This document shows positions 1-8,900 of a stretch of DNA of 31,043 nucleotides, in pieces (the first letter of the stretch is position 1; each line of letters starts with the position of its first letter). The DNA is from CAZWRV01 sp964636325 (GTDB taxonomy: Bacteria > Verrucomicrobiota > Lentisphaeria > Victivallales > GWF2-50-93): positions 1 through 31,043 of the forward strand of contig CAZWRV010000078.1 in NCBI GenBank assembly GCA_964636325.1, given 5' to 3'. A program made the translations under genes and the position numbers. The notes beneath the pieces were generated by a model. The model ran no database searches. It worked only from the letters and a program-made list of their open reading frames with translations, and was not told the DNA's origin.

Positions 1-149
1 TTTCCGTTCCTTCCTCGGACGACATTCATGTCGCCTCTCGGTCGGAACAAAAAAATCCAATCCCAAATCTTGCCCGTCAAAATGTAAAATATCACGCTAA
101 ATGAGTATAATTTGACACTTCGAGACGCTTTTAAATTTAGTCCGGCAAT
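1..149. other. Non-coding left edge, no gene recognised
   Basis: No convincing reading frame is seen on either strand. Bases 1-50 contain an imperfect inverted repeat around GACAT/ATGTC, flanked by outer GGAAC/GTTCC words. The rest is AT-rich and includes a TATAAT word at 106-111 without a good -35 partner. The relic gene ending at 150 runs toward this stretch on the minus strand, so the inverted repeat could be a degraded terminator. However, no U-run follows it in that direction. Confidence 0.4.
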
Positions 150-747
150 TCATATCTGCAAGTTGCAGGAGGGGTGCGCGGCGACTATGCCATTTTGAAT
201 TTCCAGGATTGTGTCGCCGAGTTCGATCAGCGTCTTATCATGGGTGGCGACGACAACCGTCTTTCTGGGGTGGAATTCGTAGGCTCTTCAATATCCGCTG
301 CACGTCCGAGAGGTTCATGAAGACCCGCCAGTCATCCAGACCTCCGGTCTCATCCTCGACCTTGGCGACGCTGAAGCTTTCCCCGCATATCTCCACGGCG
401 CTCCCTTTGAGCAGGCGGTCGGCGAACTTCTCCGCCCTGCCGAGGTCGCTGATCGTGACATATTCCACGATTTCGCTTTCATTCTCATCCGACGCAAAGA
501 AGATCATGTAGAGCAAGAACGCGTTGACAGCGACGGCTGAGGCGACGAAGACGGCCTGGAGCAGCGGTCTCCGGTCCTTGCGGACAACGTTGATCTCCTC
601 TTACATCTTTTTCTTGTTGCCTACCGCGGAACTTATCGAGTCGCTTTTTTTCTGTTCAGTCTTCAGCCTGTCGCTGTCCTTCTTCCTCCTTGCTGAATCG
701 GCAACGAATTTCTTGATCTGCTTGAGTTCATCCAAAGTCGCCATCAT
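150..747 (-). pseudogene. Decayed ABC transporter relic (permease periplasmic part joined to ATPase tail)
   Basis: Three joined pieces can be read on the minus strand. Codons from the ATG at 747 (or 744) give about 48 charged residues ending at a TAA at 601-603. The same frame continues at once with EEINVVRKDRRPLLQ, then a hydrophobic segment and a soluble region containing DDWRVFMNLSDVQRIL. That region recalls the periplasmic core of MacB/FtsX-type ABC permeases. Near 265-285 the frame shifts, and the last codons read KTVVVATHDK...ILEIQNG, the switch-histidine region and C-terminus of an ABC ATPase, ending at 150-152. So there is one internal stop, one frameshift, and an apparent deletion fusing an exporter permease to its ATPase. 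The first ATG overlaps the stop of the upstream hydrolase (ATGA), so the gene was once translationally coupled to it. The ATPase tail is fairly clear; the permease assignment is from remembered family patterns. Two separate small genes remain possible. Confidence 0.5.
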
Positions 748-2903
748 CCAAGAGTGTATTTCAGAGTCAGGGAGATAGGGCGCCTGCCGTCGTGGCGGCT
801 TATTCGTCCGAGAGGTTCAACCGTAAAAAGATCGTTTCCGAAGTCCGTCAGAAATCCGTCCACTTCGTCTGGCTTGAACTCGACGCCCAGGGAGTGGTTG
901 TTCAGCGGCGAACAGACCCGTAGCCTCCCGGAATCGGGGCGCAGGTGGAGCGTGTCTGTGTCGATCAAAGATCTTTCACGCCCGGCAGACGCGGTGTCAC
1001 CTTCCAAAAGCAGCAGGGGAATAGGCGTATCCGGAATGGAATGGGCGCAGTTGGGGCGTATCGCAAACCAGCCATCGCGCAGCGGGATGAGGGAGCTTTC
1101 CAGATGGATCGCGTTCTCTCCCTCGTTCAGGCATACCGTCCTGCGGATTTCGGCTGTCTCGTTGCGGCCGGCACATGATACTTCAATTCTTCCGGCATCA
1201 TTCCTTTCCACGGAGACATCGAAAGGTCGCCCCCATAACGTACACGGGTTGAGCCTGGAGTTGAAGAAGACGGTCTCCCTCCATCCGAGGATTCCGGCAG
1301 CGCCCCAGGGCGATCCCAGGCCTACATATCCCGGAATCCGGCGCTCCCTTGAAGCCCACTCCTCATACTTCGTCATAAGTGCGGACCATGGTTTTTCGCC
1401 GAGGATCGTCCATTCGATCATGGCCGCGGCGAAGTCCGGCAGCAGGGCGACCGCGACGACCCCGTTGGAAATAATCACAAGGTCATGGCCGAATTCGGTC
1501 CGCCCTCTGTAGTAAGTGCAGCCCTTCGCGGCGGAGCCGGCAAGTTTCGCGCAGTAGAGTTCCCGGGGAAGGTTCCTGTTTTGATGCGGTGATGGCTTGA
1601 TTTTCAATAGGCGTCCGGCGAACGCGCATACGGCATCATATAGCTCCCTGTTGCGTTCCACCTTCTCCCCGATGATCCTGGAGACATGATCATTGAGCAA
1701 TGCCTCCCTCCTGCCAAGCTCTGCCGAGAGGGCCTGGCTCGCACCGCCGCCGGCTGCTTCCATGGCCTCCTTTACAAGTGCCGTGCGCCTTGCCTCGGCG
1801 GATGCGGCGGAGACGGCATGCGCCATCATCGGGCATCCGGCGCCGAAGACACGCTCCGGGAATTGACGCTCGATTTCCTCCTGTGGAATCTCAGGATTGT
1901 GCGTCCAGCGGCCTGCGGCATATATCGCCGGAAGAGCGGAAGTCCAAGGAATGCCGCACCAGACGGTGAGCATTGTCCCGAGCGCCCTGCCTTTGCCGTC
2001 GGCGCAACCGGAATTCCGCGAGACCGCCTGGGCCATCAGCCGTATGTTCGGCATGCCGCGCGCCAGGGCGGGGACGGCAGGGTCTCCGAGGATGCCGGGA
2101 CAGCCGATGACATCGAAGCCGAGCCCGCAGAAGTATTCCACGGCGGGATGCTCCTGGACGTCGTAATACCAGTATGCGATGACGGTCCGCCGCGGGATGT
2201 ATTCGATCGACTCCGGATGGTGAAGAAGCATGTCGTGCCAAATTATCGGGCGTCGGCCTCTTTCTATGATCATCCTTGCGAGCCTGCCCATAGCAGTTCC
2301 GTAAAGGTGCCCCAATCCTTTTATCCGTGCTTCCTCCTCGGCGCGCGGGCTGAGCCTGCAATAGCTTGTCTCGTCTCCGTTTATGAACGCGTACCTGCTC
2401 GGGAAAAGCGGAAGCACCTCGTCGAAAATGCCTTCAAAGAGCCTGTAGACGTCCGGATTGAAAACGTCGAAGTCGCCGCCTCGTGGAAATGCAAGGTGCG
2501 AGTATCCGGGGCGCGAAAGCTTGGCTCCGGAATGCCCCAGCGTCGTGATCGACGGCATCATGCCGACGCCAAGGGATCGCGCGAAATCCGCAAGTTCCAC
2601 AAGCTCGTCCATCTTGTAGGAATATTCATATGCGAGGGCCGGATGCGATTTCAGGCTGTACATCTGGTCAAGATAAAGGACAAGCTCGTTGAGGCCGCAT
2701 TCGGAGGCGAAACTGACGAGCGGATACAGCGACCGTATCGGGTCGTATGTCCGGCCCTGGACGACATCGTAGAGGAGCCCTCGGAAAAGCTGCGGCCGAC
2801 CTCCAGGGGATCCTTTGCCTGCCGCGTCGGTCGAATTGTCCGGTTCCGGCAATTTGCGGACGCCTGCTTCCTCCGCCGGAGCGCCGGTCGTTTTGCGCAT
2901 CAT
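744..2903 (-). CDS. GH20-type beta-N-acetylhexosaminidase-like glycoside hydrolase
   Basis: This 719-residue protein has a GH20-like TIM barrel at about 40-400. The acid pair N-G-D177-E178 follows a strand (RYAFINGDE), where GH20 enzymes carry their catalytic Asp-Glu, and the loop TLGHSG is also GH20-like. GH20 enzymes remove terminal GlcNAc or GalNAc by substrate-assisted catalysis. Residues from about 450 to the end form a beta-rich region resembling the galactose-mutarotase-like fold (inference). There is no signal peptide, so it is probably cytoplasmic. The usual GH20 N-terminal alpha/beta domain is missing; the barrel begins almost at once after a 35-residue low-complexity start. The start is the first of two ATGs, with a weak AGGAT upstream. 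The gene is divergent from the secreted hydrolase at 3082, and its stop overlaps the downstream relic by four bases. Family is fairly sure; substrate is unknown. Confidence 0.75.
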   Translation of the reverse strand: MMRKTTGAPAEEAGVRKLPEPDNSTDAAGKGSPGGRPQLFRGLLYDVVQGRTYDPIRSLYPLVSFASECGLNELVLYLDQMYSLKSHPALAYEYSYKMDELVELADFARSLGVGMMPSITTLGHSGAKLSRPGYSHLAFPRGGDFDVFNPDVYRLFEGIFDEVLPLFPSRYAFINGDETSYCRLSPRAEEEARIKGLGHLYGTAMGRLARMIIERGRRPIIWHDMLLHHPESIEYIPRRTVIAYWYYDVQEHPAVEYFCGLGFDVIGCPGILGDPAVPALARGMPNIRLMAQAVSRNSGCADGKGRALGTMLTVWCGIPWTSALPAIYAAGRWTHNPEIPQEEIERQFPERVFGAGCPMMAHAVSAASAEARRTALVKEAMEAAGGGASQALSAELGRREALLNDHVSRIIGEKVERNRELYDAVCAFAGRLLKIKPSPHQNRNLPRELYCAKLAGSAAKGCTYYRGRTEFGHDLVIISNGVVAVALLPDFAAAMIEWTILGEKPWSALMTKYEEWASRERRIPGYVGLGSPWGAAGILGWRETVFFNSRLNPCTLWGRPFDVSVERNDAGRIEVSCAGRNETAEIRRTVCLNEGENAIHLESSLIPLRDGWFAIRPNCAHSIPDTPIPLLLLEGDTASAGRERSLIDTDTLHLRPDSGRLRVCSPLNNHSLGVEFKPDEVDGFLTDFGNDLFTVEPLGRISRHDGRRPISLTLKYTLG

Positions 2904-2965
2904 GATGGCATCCTGCCTGTTTCAAGGCCGCATGACTCATGCGGCCGGTATAATTCATTATAGGT

Positions 2966-2995
2966 ATATTATAACCTTCTTAAAATTATTTGCAA
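2966..2995 (-). promoter_or_regulatory. Putative promoter of the GH20-type gene
   Basis: On the minus strand a TTGCAA -35 (2990-2995) is followed after 16 bp by TATAAT (2968-2973), placing transcription start about 60 bp before the ATG at 2903. The -10 lies in a TATAATAT core (2966-2973) flanked by GGT and ACC, the same word found at four other promoter-like sites in this window. It may double as an operator. Confidence 0.55.
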
Positions 2996-3003
2996 GAGGC
3001 TAT

Positions 3004-3034
3004 TTGACAATAATAAATGTTTTAGATATAATAT
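3004..3034 (+). promoter_or_regulatory. Perfect-consensus sigma-70 promoter for the secreted hydrolase/lyase unit
   Basis: TTGACA (3004-3009), a 17-bp spacer and TATAAT (3027-3032) match the housekeeping consensus exactly. The start codon of the downstream gene lies about 45 bp beyond the expected transcription start. The -10 is embedded in GATATAATATG, shared with other promoters here. A perfect promoter beside a catabolic gene suggests that a repressor holds it off (inference). Confidence 0.75.
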
Positions 3035-3081
3035 GACCTATTCAAACGGATATCTTTTAAGATCATACATGGAGGTTGCCA

Positions 3082-5751
3082 ATGGCCGAACTGTCCTATT
3101 CGAGGTGCTTTGCCGTCGCAGGAAGCAGAATCTTCTCCATGCTTTTTGACTCTTGCACCTTGCGGGGATGCCGCATCGGCCTGCTGGTCTGTGCGCTGGC
3201 CATGTTCGCGTCCGCCTTTCCCGTCGCGTTGATTGCCGAAGACGAGGAACTGATCAAGGACGGCGGCCTCGAGGCCGCACCGGAGGGATGGAAGCTGTGG
3301 GGTGCCGGCAGGATGGAAGTGCTTAAAGGTGAAGGTGAATCGCGTTCAGGTAGGCAGGCCGTGCGCATCGAGCCTGCGGCCGAAGGGGGCGAACCGCACG
3401 TGCGGGTGCACCCGGCCGACAGGATTCCGGCTCGGCCCGACGTGGAATACAGGTTCTCGGCATGGGTGAGGGGCAAGGGCAAGGCCGCGCCATTCGCATG
3501 GGCGTATTCTCCGACAGGCGGCTTCATCGGCGGGGCGAAGCTCAATGAAGGCGAAGGGCATGAAATTGAGCTGGGTACGGAATGGCGCCAGATTTCCATG
3601 ACGTTCAGCTTCGAGGACGAGGATGTCGGCGGGATGATTCCGGGCTTGGCGCTGCATGGCAAGGACACCTGGCTTGTCGCCGACGACCTGTCGCTTACGG
3701 TTGACCGGGCGAAGTATCCCGCGTCCGAGTCAAGCCTTGACGACGGGTGGATTCTCGGGAATCCGGCGGAGCTTTTCATTCCGCAGGGCGGGATGGTATA
3801 CATGCGTTTCGCACTGAGGTCTCCGGAGGCAGGGGAGCTCAAGGATTTCGGCGTGGCCTTCACCGTCCCGGACCGACTCCGCCTTCTGAGATACGACAGT
3901 CCTGGCGGCTGGGCTAAGGATCTGCCGGCTTCAAGCGTCAAGAGCGAGGATGTCATGGAGGGCGGCAGGCGGTTCCGGCGCTATGTGCTGGGCTATCCGC
4001 CGGAGAAGGTGGCGCCTTTCGGAGCAAGGATCGGCGCCGGCTGGCTGCTGCAGCCTCCGCATTCCGGGAGCGCTGCGATCGCCGCGGCCTTCTTCCAGAT
4101 GGACGGTGAAATCCATGAGGACGGCTTGACTGTGACGGCCTGCCGCATCGCTAACGGAAGGCCCGAGGGGAACCCCGTGGAAATGGCCCTGCGGGTGGTG
4201 CCCGCCTTCTCCGGAAAATCCCCGGGCAAAATCGAGGTTTACTACTACGGTTTTCCCGCGCCATACGAAGTGCAGAAGCTGTTCGGAAGCCCTTATCCGG
4301 AGGAGGTCGCCGAGGCTGCCTGGAAGCAGTTCCAGGGGCTCGGCAACACGCGCTACGAGATCGGGACATGGGGCCTGGAGGAAAAGCCTGTCTTCCGTGA
4401 GTTCGTCTGGAAATTAAAAAGAGGAATCCGCCGCGGCGGCGGGGACGGAAACTTCCTTGGACGCATCTGGGGAAGGCTCTTCCCTCCGGCGTCAGGGCCG
4501 GCGCCGCAGATCGGCTTCGCCCGCCTTTCAGGGATGAACTATGTGCTCGGCTATCTCGCCGATCCCCCCGACAAGCAGAAGCCCTCTTCGAATCCCGGCT
4601 GCGGCGCGCTGGAGATTGTCGCGGCGCACCCGGAAGTCCAGTGGAGGCAGTATTCCGGGAGCAAGGAAAGCGTCCCCGCGGTCTGGCAGCCGTCCGTATT
4701 TTTCCGGTGGTTCGATCAAAAACTTCTATTCGATCCGGAAACAAGGGCGCGGAAGCCGGCCGTGTGGTGCCAGCAGTATCTTGCGGACGGCGGCAGGCTC
4801 TACCGCGATTACTGGCTTGAAAAGTTCAAGGAGCTGAAGGGGAAAATTCCCGTCGACTTCATCCACTGGGACTGGGAATACGCGAACGTCGGATTCAGCT
4901 GCTTCTGCGAGCGCGATCTGGCCGCGTTCCGCAAGTTTGCAGAAATCCCTTCAGGAGAGGAGCTTACGGACTTGCTCGTCGCTGGGAAATACCCCTCCGA
5001 ATGGATGAAGTTCAGGGCGTGGCAGAACGCCAGGATTGTCGGAGAATTCCACGGCATCCTCAAGGAGGCCGGTTTGAAGTTCGAGGCCTATTCGCCCGGC
5101 GTGACGCCCGAATATGCCGAGGGGCTCGACTGGTCGCAGTGCGTGGGCAAGTTCGACACCGGGTTCGTCGGCAGCCCCGGAGCGAACCCGGGCAAATGGT
5201 TCGCAAGCAACGTCAAGGCGGGCGACGATCTCGAGAACATGTTCAACATGAAGATGATAAGCCAGCTCATCGTCGAGCCTCCCGCCTCCCCGGCAGTCTC
5301 GCTTTATCCCCGCAGGCGCTTCAACGACATGCTCCGCTGCGTCGCCGCTTACCGGGGCGGCATCAATCCTTGGGTGAACATCGGGCAGCTCGACAACATA
5401 AACGGCGCCGAATGCTTCGAGCGGGCCGCGTTGGACGTCGTCGTCAAGTACGAAGACTGGTTCTGGGAGGGGAAGCGGGCGACCGGAGAATTCAAGGTCT
5501 CCGGGCTCCGCAGCGCCGAGGAGGATCTCGCGGCCTTCCGCCTGCCCGGAAGACCTCTCCTGCTGCTCGTCTTCAACGACGGCAGGAAGCCCAAAAAAGT
5601 GGCAATCTCCTGTCTGTCCGCATCCAAGGGCGCCAAATGGACAGACGGCCTAACCGGAAAGCCGCTCGGAAGCGGAACGTCCGTCAGCTTCGAGATCGAT
5701 GGGCACAACACCAAGGTGATTGAAATCGAGGGGGCAGATGAAGCCAGGTGA
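3082..5751 (+). CDS. Secreted TIM-barrel glycoside hydrolase with N-terminal carbohydrate-binding-like domain
   Basis: The start chosen is the ATG at 3082, six bases after GGAGG (3071-3075), giving 889 residues; an in-frame TTG at 3076 is less likely. A signal peptide is visible with an unusually long 30-residue N-region, a hydrophobic core near GLLVCALAMFASAF, and likely cleavage before AEDEE. Residues 57-207 look like a CBM4/9-type beta-sandwich (LIKDGGLE...GWKLWG at its start, DDLSLTVD at its end). The centre is a TIM-barrel-like region. The segment FIHWDWEYANVGFSCFCERD at about 592-611 holds an acidic Asp-Trp-Glu and a Cys-x-Cys that probably line the active site. The last 90 residues are beta-rich. 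It resembles uncharacterised PVC glycosidases, and I cannot assign a GH family. It likely acts outside the cytoplasm on the same glycan as the downstream lyase. Confidence 0.65.
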   Translation: MAELSYSRCFAVAGSRIFSMLFDSCTLRGCRIGLLVCALAMFASAFPVALIAEDEELIKDGGLEAAPEGWKLWGAGRMEVLKGEGESRSGRQAVRIEPAAEGGEPHVRVHPADRIPARPDVEYRFSAWVRGKGKAAPFAWAYSPTGGFIGGAKLNEGEGHEIELGTEWRQISMTFSFEDEDVGGMIPGLALHGKDTWLVADDLSLTVDRAKYPASESSLDDGWILGNPAELFIPQGGMVYMRFALRSPEAGELKDFGVAFTVPDRLRLLRYDSPGGWAKDLPASSVKSEDVMEGGRRFRRYVLGYPPEKVAPFGARIGAGWLLQPPHSGSAAIAAAFFQMDGEIHEDGLTVTACRIANGRPEGNPVEMALRVVPAFSGKSPGKIEVYYYGFPAPYEVQKLFGSPYPEEVAEAAWKQFQGLGNTRYEIGTWGLEEKPVFREFVWKLKRGIRRGGGDGNFLGRIWGRLFPPASGPAPQIGFARLSGMNYVLGYLADPPDKQKPSSNPGCGALEIVAAHPEVQWRQYSGSKESVPAVWQPSVFFRWFDQKLLFDPETRARKPAVWCQQYLADGGRLYRDYWLEKFKELKGKIPVDFIHWDWEYANVGFSCFCERDLAAFRKFAEIPSGEELTDLLVAGKYPSEWMKFRAWQNARIVGEFHGILKEAGLKFEAYSPGVTPEYAEGLDWSQCVGKFDTGFVGSPGANPGKWFASNVKAGDDLENMFNMKMISQLIVEPPASPAVSLYPRRRFNDMLRCVAAYRGGINPWVNIGQLDNINGAECFERAALDVVVKYEDWFWEGKRATGEFKVSGLRSAEEDLAAFRLPGRPLLLLVFNDGRKPKKVAISCLSASKGAKWTDGLTGKPLGSGTSVSFEIDGHNTKVIEIEGADEAR

Positions 5752-5920
5752 AGCAAACAAGGGAGGTAGCTGTCCGGCACCGAAGGCGCCGCCCGCATCG
5801 GCCGCCCGCTTCCGCGAATGGAGGAAGCGGGCGCAGGAAATGCCGTCAGGATGATTGAAGACTACCGCACACGGAACGGAATTGAAAGGATATTTAAAAT
5901 ATAACCGTATGGAGTTCAAG
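5752..5920 (+). other. Intergenic leader with a strong GC hairpin
   Basis: This 169-bp spacer separates the hydrolase from the lyase. It holds a perfect 11-bp inverted repeat, CGCCCGCTTCC (5803-5813) and its complement (5823-5833), around a 9-base loop. No T-run follows, so it is not a standard intrinsic terminator. An mRNA stabiliser, processing site or leaky attenuator between two co-transcribed genes is more likely (inference). Confidence 0.5.
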
Positions 5921-8900
5921 ATGATGAGGAAATTTGCCGCCGCCGTATGCCTGTCGCTTGCGGTTTCAACCGTCCAAGCCGACGCCGACACCCTTGAGGG
6001 GACGAGGAGGGGGCCGACGGGCTGGTATCTGCCCGCCAAAGAGCGCACAGCGCTCCGTGAACGAGTGAAGAACGACGCATGGGCGAAGGAGTTTCTCGAT
6101 AAGGAAATCCTGCCGGAAGCAGTGTCCAACAGCCCGCTGAAGCCGAATGCCGCCGAGAACGGGCTGGGGCGCCGTGGCCCGTTCGAGTCGGCGTTGGCAT
6201 ACGCCGCGACCGGCGACAAAAAATACGGCGACACGGCGCGGAACTGGCTCCTCTACGGCGCCGCCCGGTGGAACAAACGCAGCCCCGACGCCACGATAGA
6301 CAAGCCCCCCTACAACGGCGGCAGCACGGGCAACTGCGCCTGGGGAGCGCCCATGGCCGGAACCGGCAACATACCGATGCACATCATCTACGACCTCGCG
6401 GCGGACACGCTTTCTCCGGAGGAGGAGATTGTCGTCCGCAAGGCGATCAAGGAGATCGTGGACTACGCATGCAACTGGATAAAGATCCACGGCGGCAATC
6501 CCAACATGAACTTCATCGCGCTGACCGACTACTACGAATGGGCGGCATCGATCGGCTATGAAACGCAGATGGACTGGATCCTCAACCACAAGGCGGGCGG
6601 ATGGGACGCCGCGAAAAGGAAAGCGGACGAAAGCAATCTCGGAGGCCTGCTCGTTCTCCTCGACGACTACATGAACGACGGAATGATCGGCAAGGAATCG
6701 CCGATCTACCACACTATCAGCCTGCGCGTTGTCGGAATGGGCATGGCCGCCTGGCGCTACAACGGCAAGAACTGGTTCGAATACAAGACCCCCCGGGGCA
6801 ACTCGCTGAAGGGAATGATCGACGGCCTCGTCGCAACTGCCTGGCCGATCATGGAAACAGGCTACTACAAAGGGACTGTCTCCATGCACAGCTGGGGGCA
6901 TGGAGGGACTATGTTCTGCGGCGACATAGCCTTGGTAAACAGGCCGTCGGAATCGAACATCTCATACTGCGCCGAAGGCGCCATTGCGAATCTATTCCGC
7001 ATCTATCCGGATGATATCGCATACCGTTATCTGCTGTCGCTGACCGCCCGGGCCTGGCGGAAGGACGGCGGCGGCCCGGTGGGGCCGGTCGTCCTGGACG
7101 ACTGGCTCCACGGCCCCCTTGGCGTCAAGGAGGATGAGCCGCCTGCGCCCGCCCCCAGCGGCCTATATCCTCAGGCGGGCATCGCGATGCTGAGGGTACC
7201 GGAGACCGGCGACTACTGGACTCGCGGAACCGCGGCATGGTTCCACGGCGGAGAATACAGCCGCGGCCATTGCGCCGATCCGTCGCTGATGTTCTTCGGC
7301 GCCGGCCGTCTGCTTCTCCCGCAGTTCCTGACCACGCAGTACGAGGATCCGCTCACGACCGGCTGGTGCATGGCAAGACAGAGCAGGAACACGGTGACCA
7401 TCGACGGAAGGCAGGGATGCTTCTCGTATTCCTCCTGGCGGAGAAGCTTCGATCCGGAAGTCAAGTTCGTGTCCGTGCGGTGCCATCCGTATCTTGAGGC
7501 GGAGGCCGAACGGGCCGGATTTCTCACGGACGGATACCTGCTCGACTTTTTCCATGTTCAGGTCTTCGACAAGGCCTTCCCTCCGGAATCCTTCTATCCG
7601 TTCCCAGGGGTGGGCTGGGGGCTCAACACAAGCCTGTCAAAGGACATATTCGTGAATCTGGGGCAGGAGACGAGCTTTCTCAACACGACCAAGGAGGCGG
7701 TCTACGGCCCGCGGAAGATGCCGGAGACGCATACGTTCGACTACAACCTGCACGGATTCGGAAGGCAGTGCGCCGAGGAGTGGCAGGCCTTCAAGCCTTC
7801 CGACGACCTGAAGCTCTCGCAATGGAACTACCGCTGGGCATGGAACGAGAGGATGCGCGAGACCGACGGCGCGGCCTGCGTAGAGTGGATCCAGACTTCG
7901 GCCAACTACCTCCCCGATCTCGAGCCGGGAGAGGCCCGGGGCTGGGACAGGATCGGAAGCGCATGGTTCAAAGGCAGGGCGGGAGTCCGGACAAGGATTC
8001 TCGGCGAGCCCGGCACCAAGGTTTTCCTCGCCGACGGCCCGATGCGCTGGGGCCCTGTCGACGACAATCTGACTCCGGAGGAGAAGATTCCCTTCGTTGC
8101 GGTCCGCCGCACCGGCAAGGCCGCCTTCTTCGCCGCGGTCCACGAACCCTTCAAGGATTACCCCTCGCTGCGCTCCTTCCGTTACCTGTCCCGGCCCGAC
8201 AAGGCGGCGAAGCACGCATCGGTCGGAGTCGAAGTCGAAGGCGTGGATTTCACCGACCGCGCCTATCTCACGCTGGGGCTGCCCGGCGAAGTCTCGTCGC
8301 AGCCGGGCTGGGTCAGGCCTTCCGAGGAAATCCCCTTGTCCACGGTCTCGGACGAAGGCAATCCATCGCAGGGCGTGTCGTTCCGCGGCCAGGCGTACAT
8401 TCGGATCAAAGGTGGCAGCATCTCGGCGAGGGGGCCGGTCGAGGCCTTCTGCATCCATGCCCCCGGTGTTAAGAACTTGATCCTTAACGGCAAGCCTGCG
8501 GACGCCAGATTCGAGAGCGGATATGTGCTTTTCGGCGACGGCCCGTGGAAGCCTTCCGCCCCGCCCAAAAAGCCGGACGCGCAGCCGCCTTGGACCTCGC
8601 CGCTCCAAGCGTCCCTCCCTCAGAAATACATGAACATCTCCCCAGACGAAGGAGGAACTGCGCTCGTCCGCGTCGACGGAATAGGCTCACCGGTCGCGGC
8701 GGCCGGGAGCGAGGCATGTTCGGGACGCATCGAACTTTCCGGCGGCAAAGGGCTTAAAGTCGAGCCCGCCTCCGCCGAATTCTCCGCCGTCAAGCCAGGA
8801 GACCGCGCGGAATTCAAATTTACCTTGAAGTGCGGCGAGACCGGCGCATTGCTTCCGCTGACCGTCAGGATATTCGTCAAGGACAAAGGGAAGGAGCGCC

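Noticed and set aside
1..50. Inverted repeat as an intrinsic terminator
   Set aside because: The arms are imperfect and the A-run at 49-55 is on the wrong side for a minus-strand transcript to end with a U-tract.
1686..2963. 425-codon plus-strand frame opposite the GH20-type gene
   Set aside because: It is the antisense shadow of a clear glycosidase gene, rich in Arg/Pro/Ala and without domain motifs or a start signal.
5738..5854. 39-codon frame (MKPGEANKGGSC...) overlapping the hydrolase end
   Set aside because: The purine run is only three bases before the ATG, the frame runs straight through the GC hairpin, and the peptide is low-complexity; it is more likely chance in GC-rich DNA.
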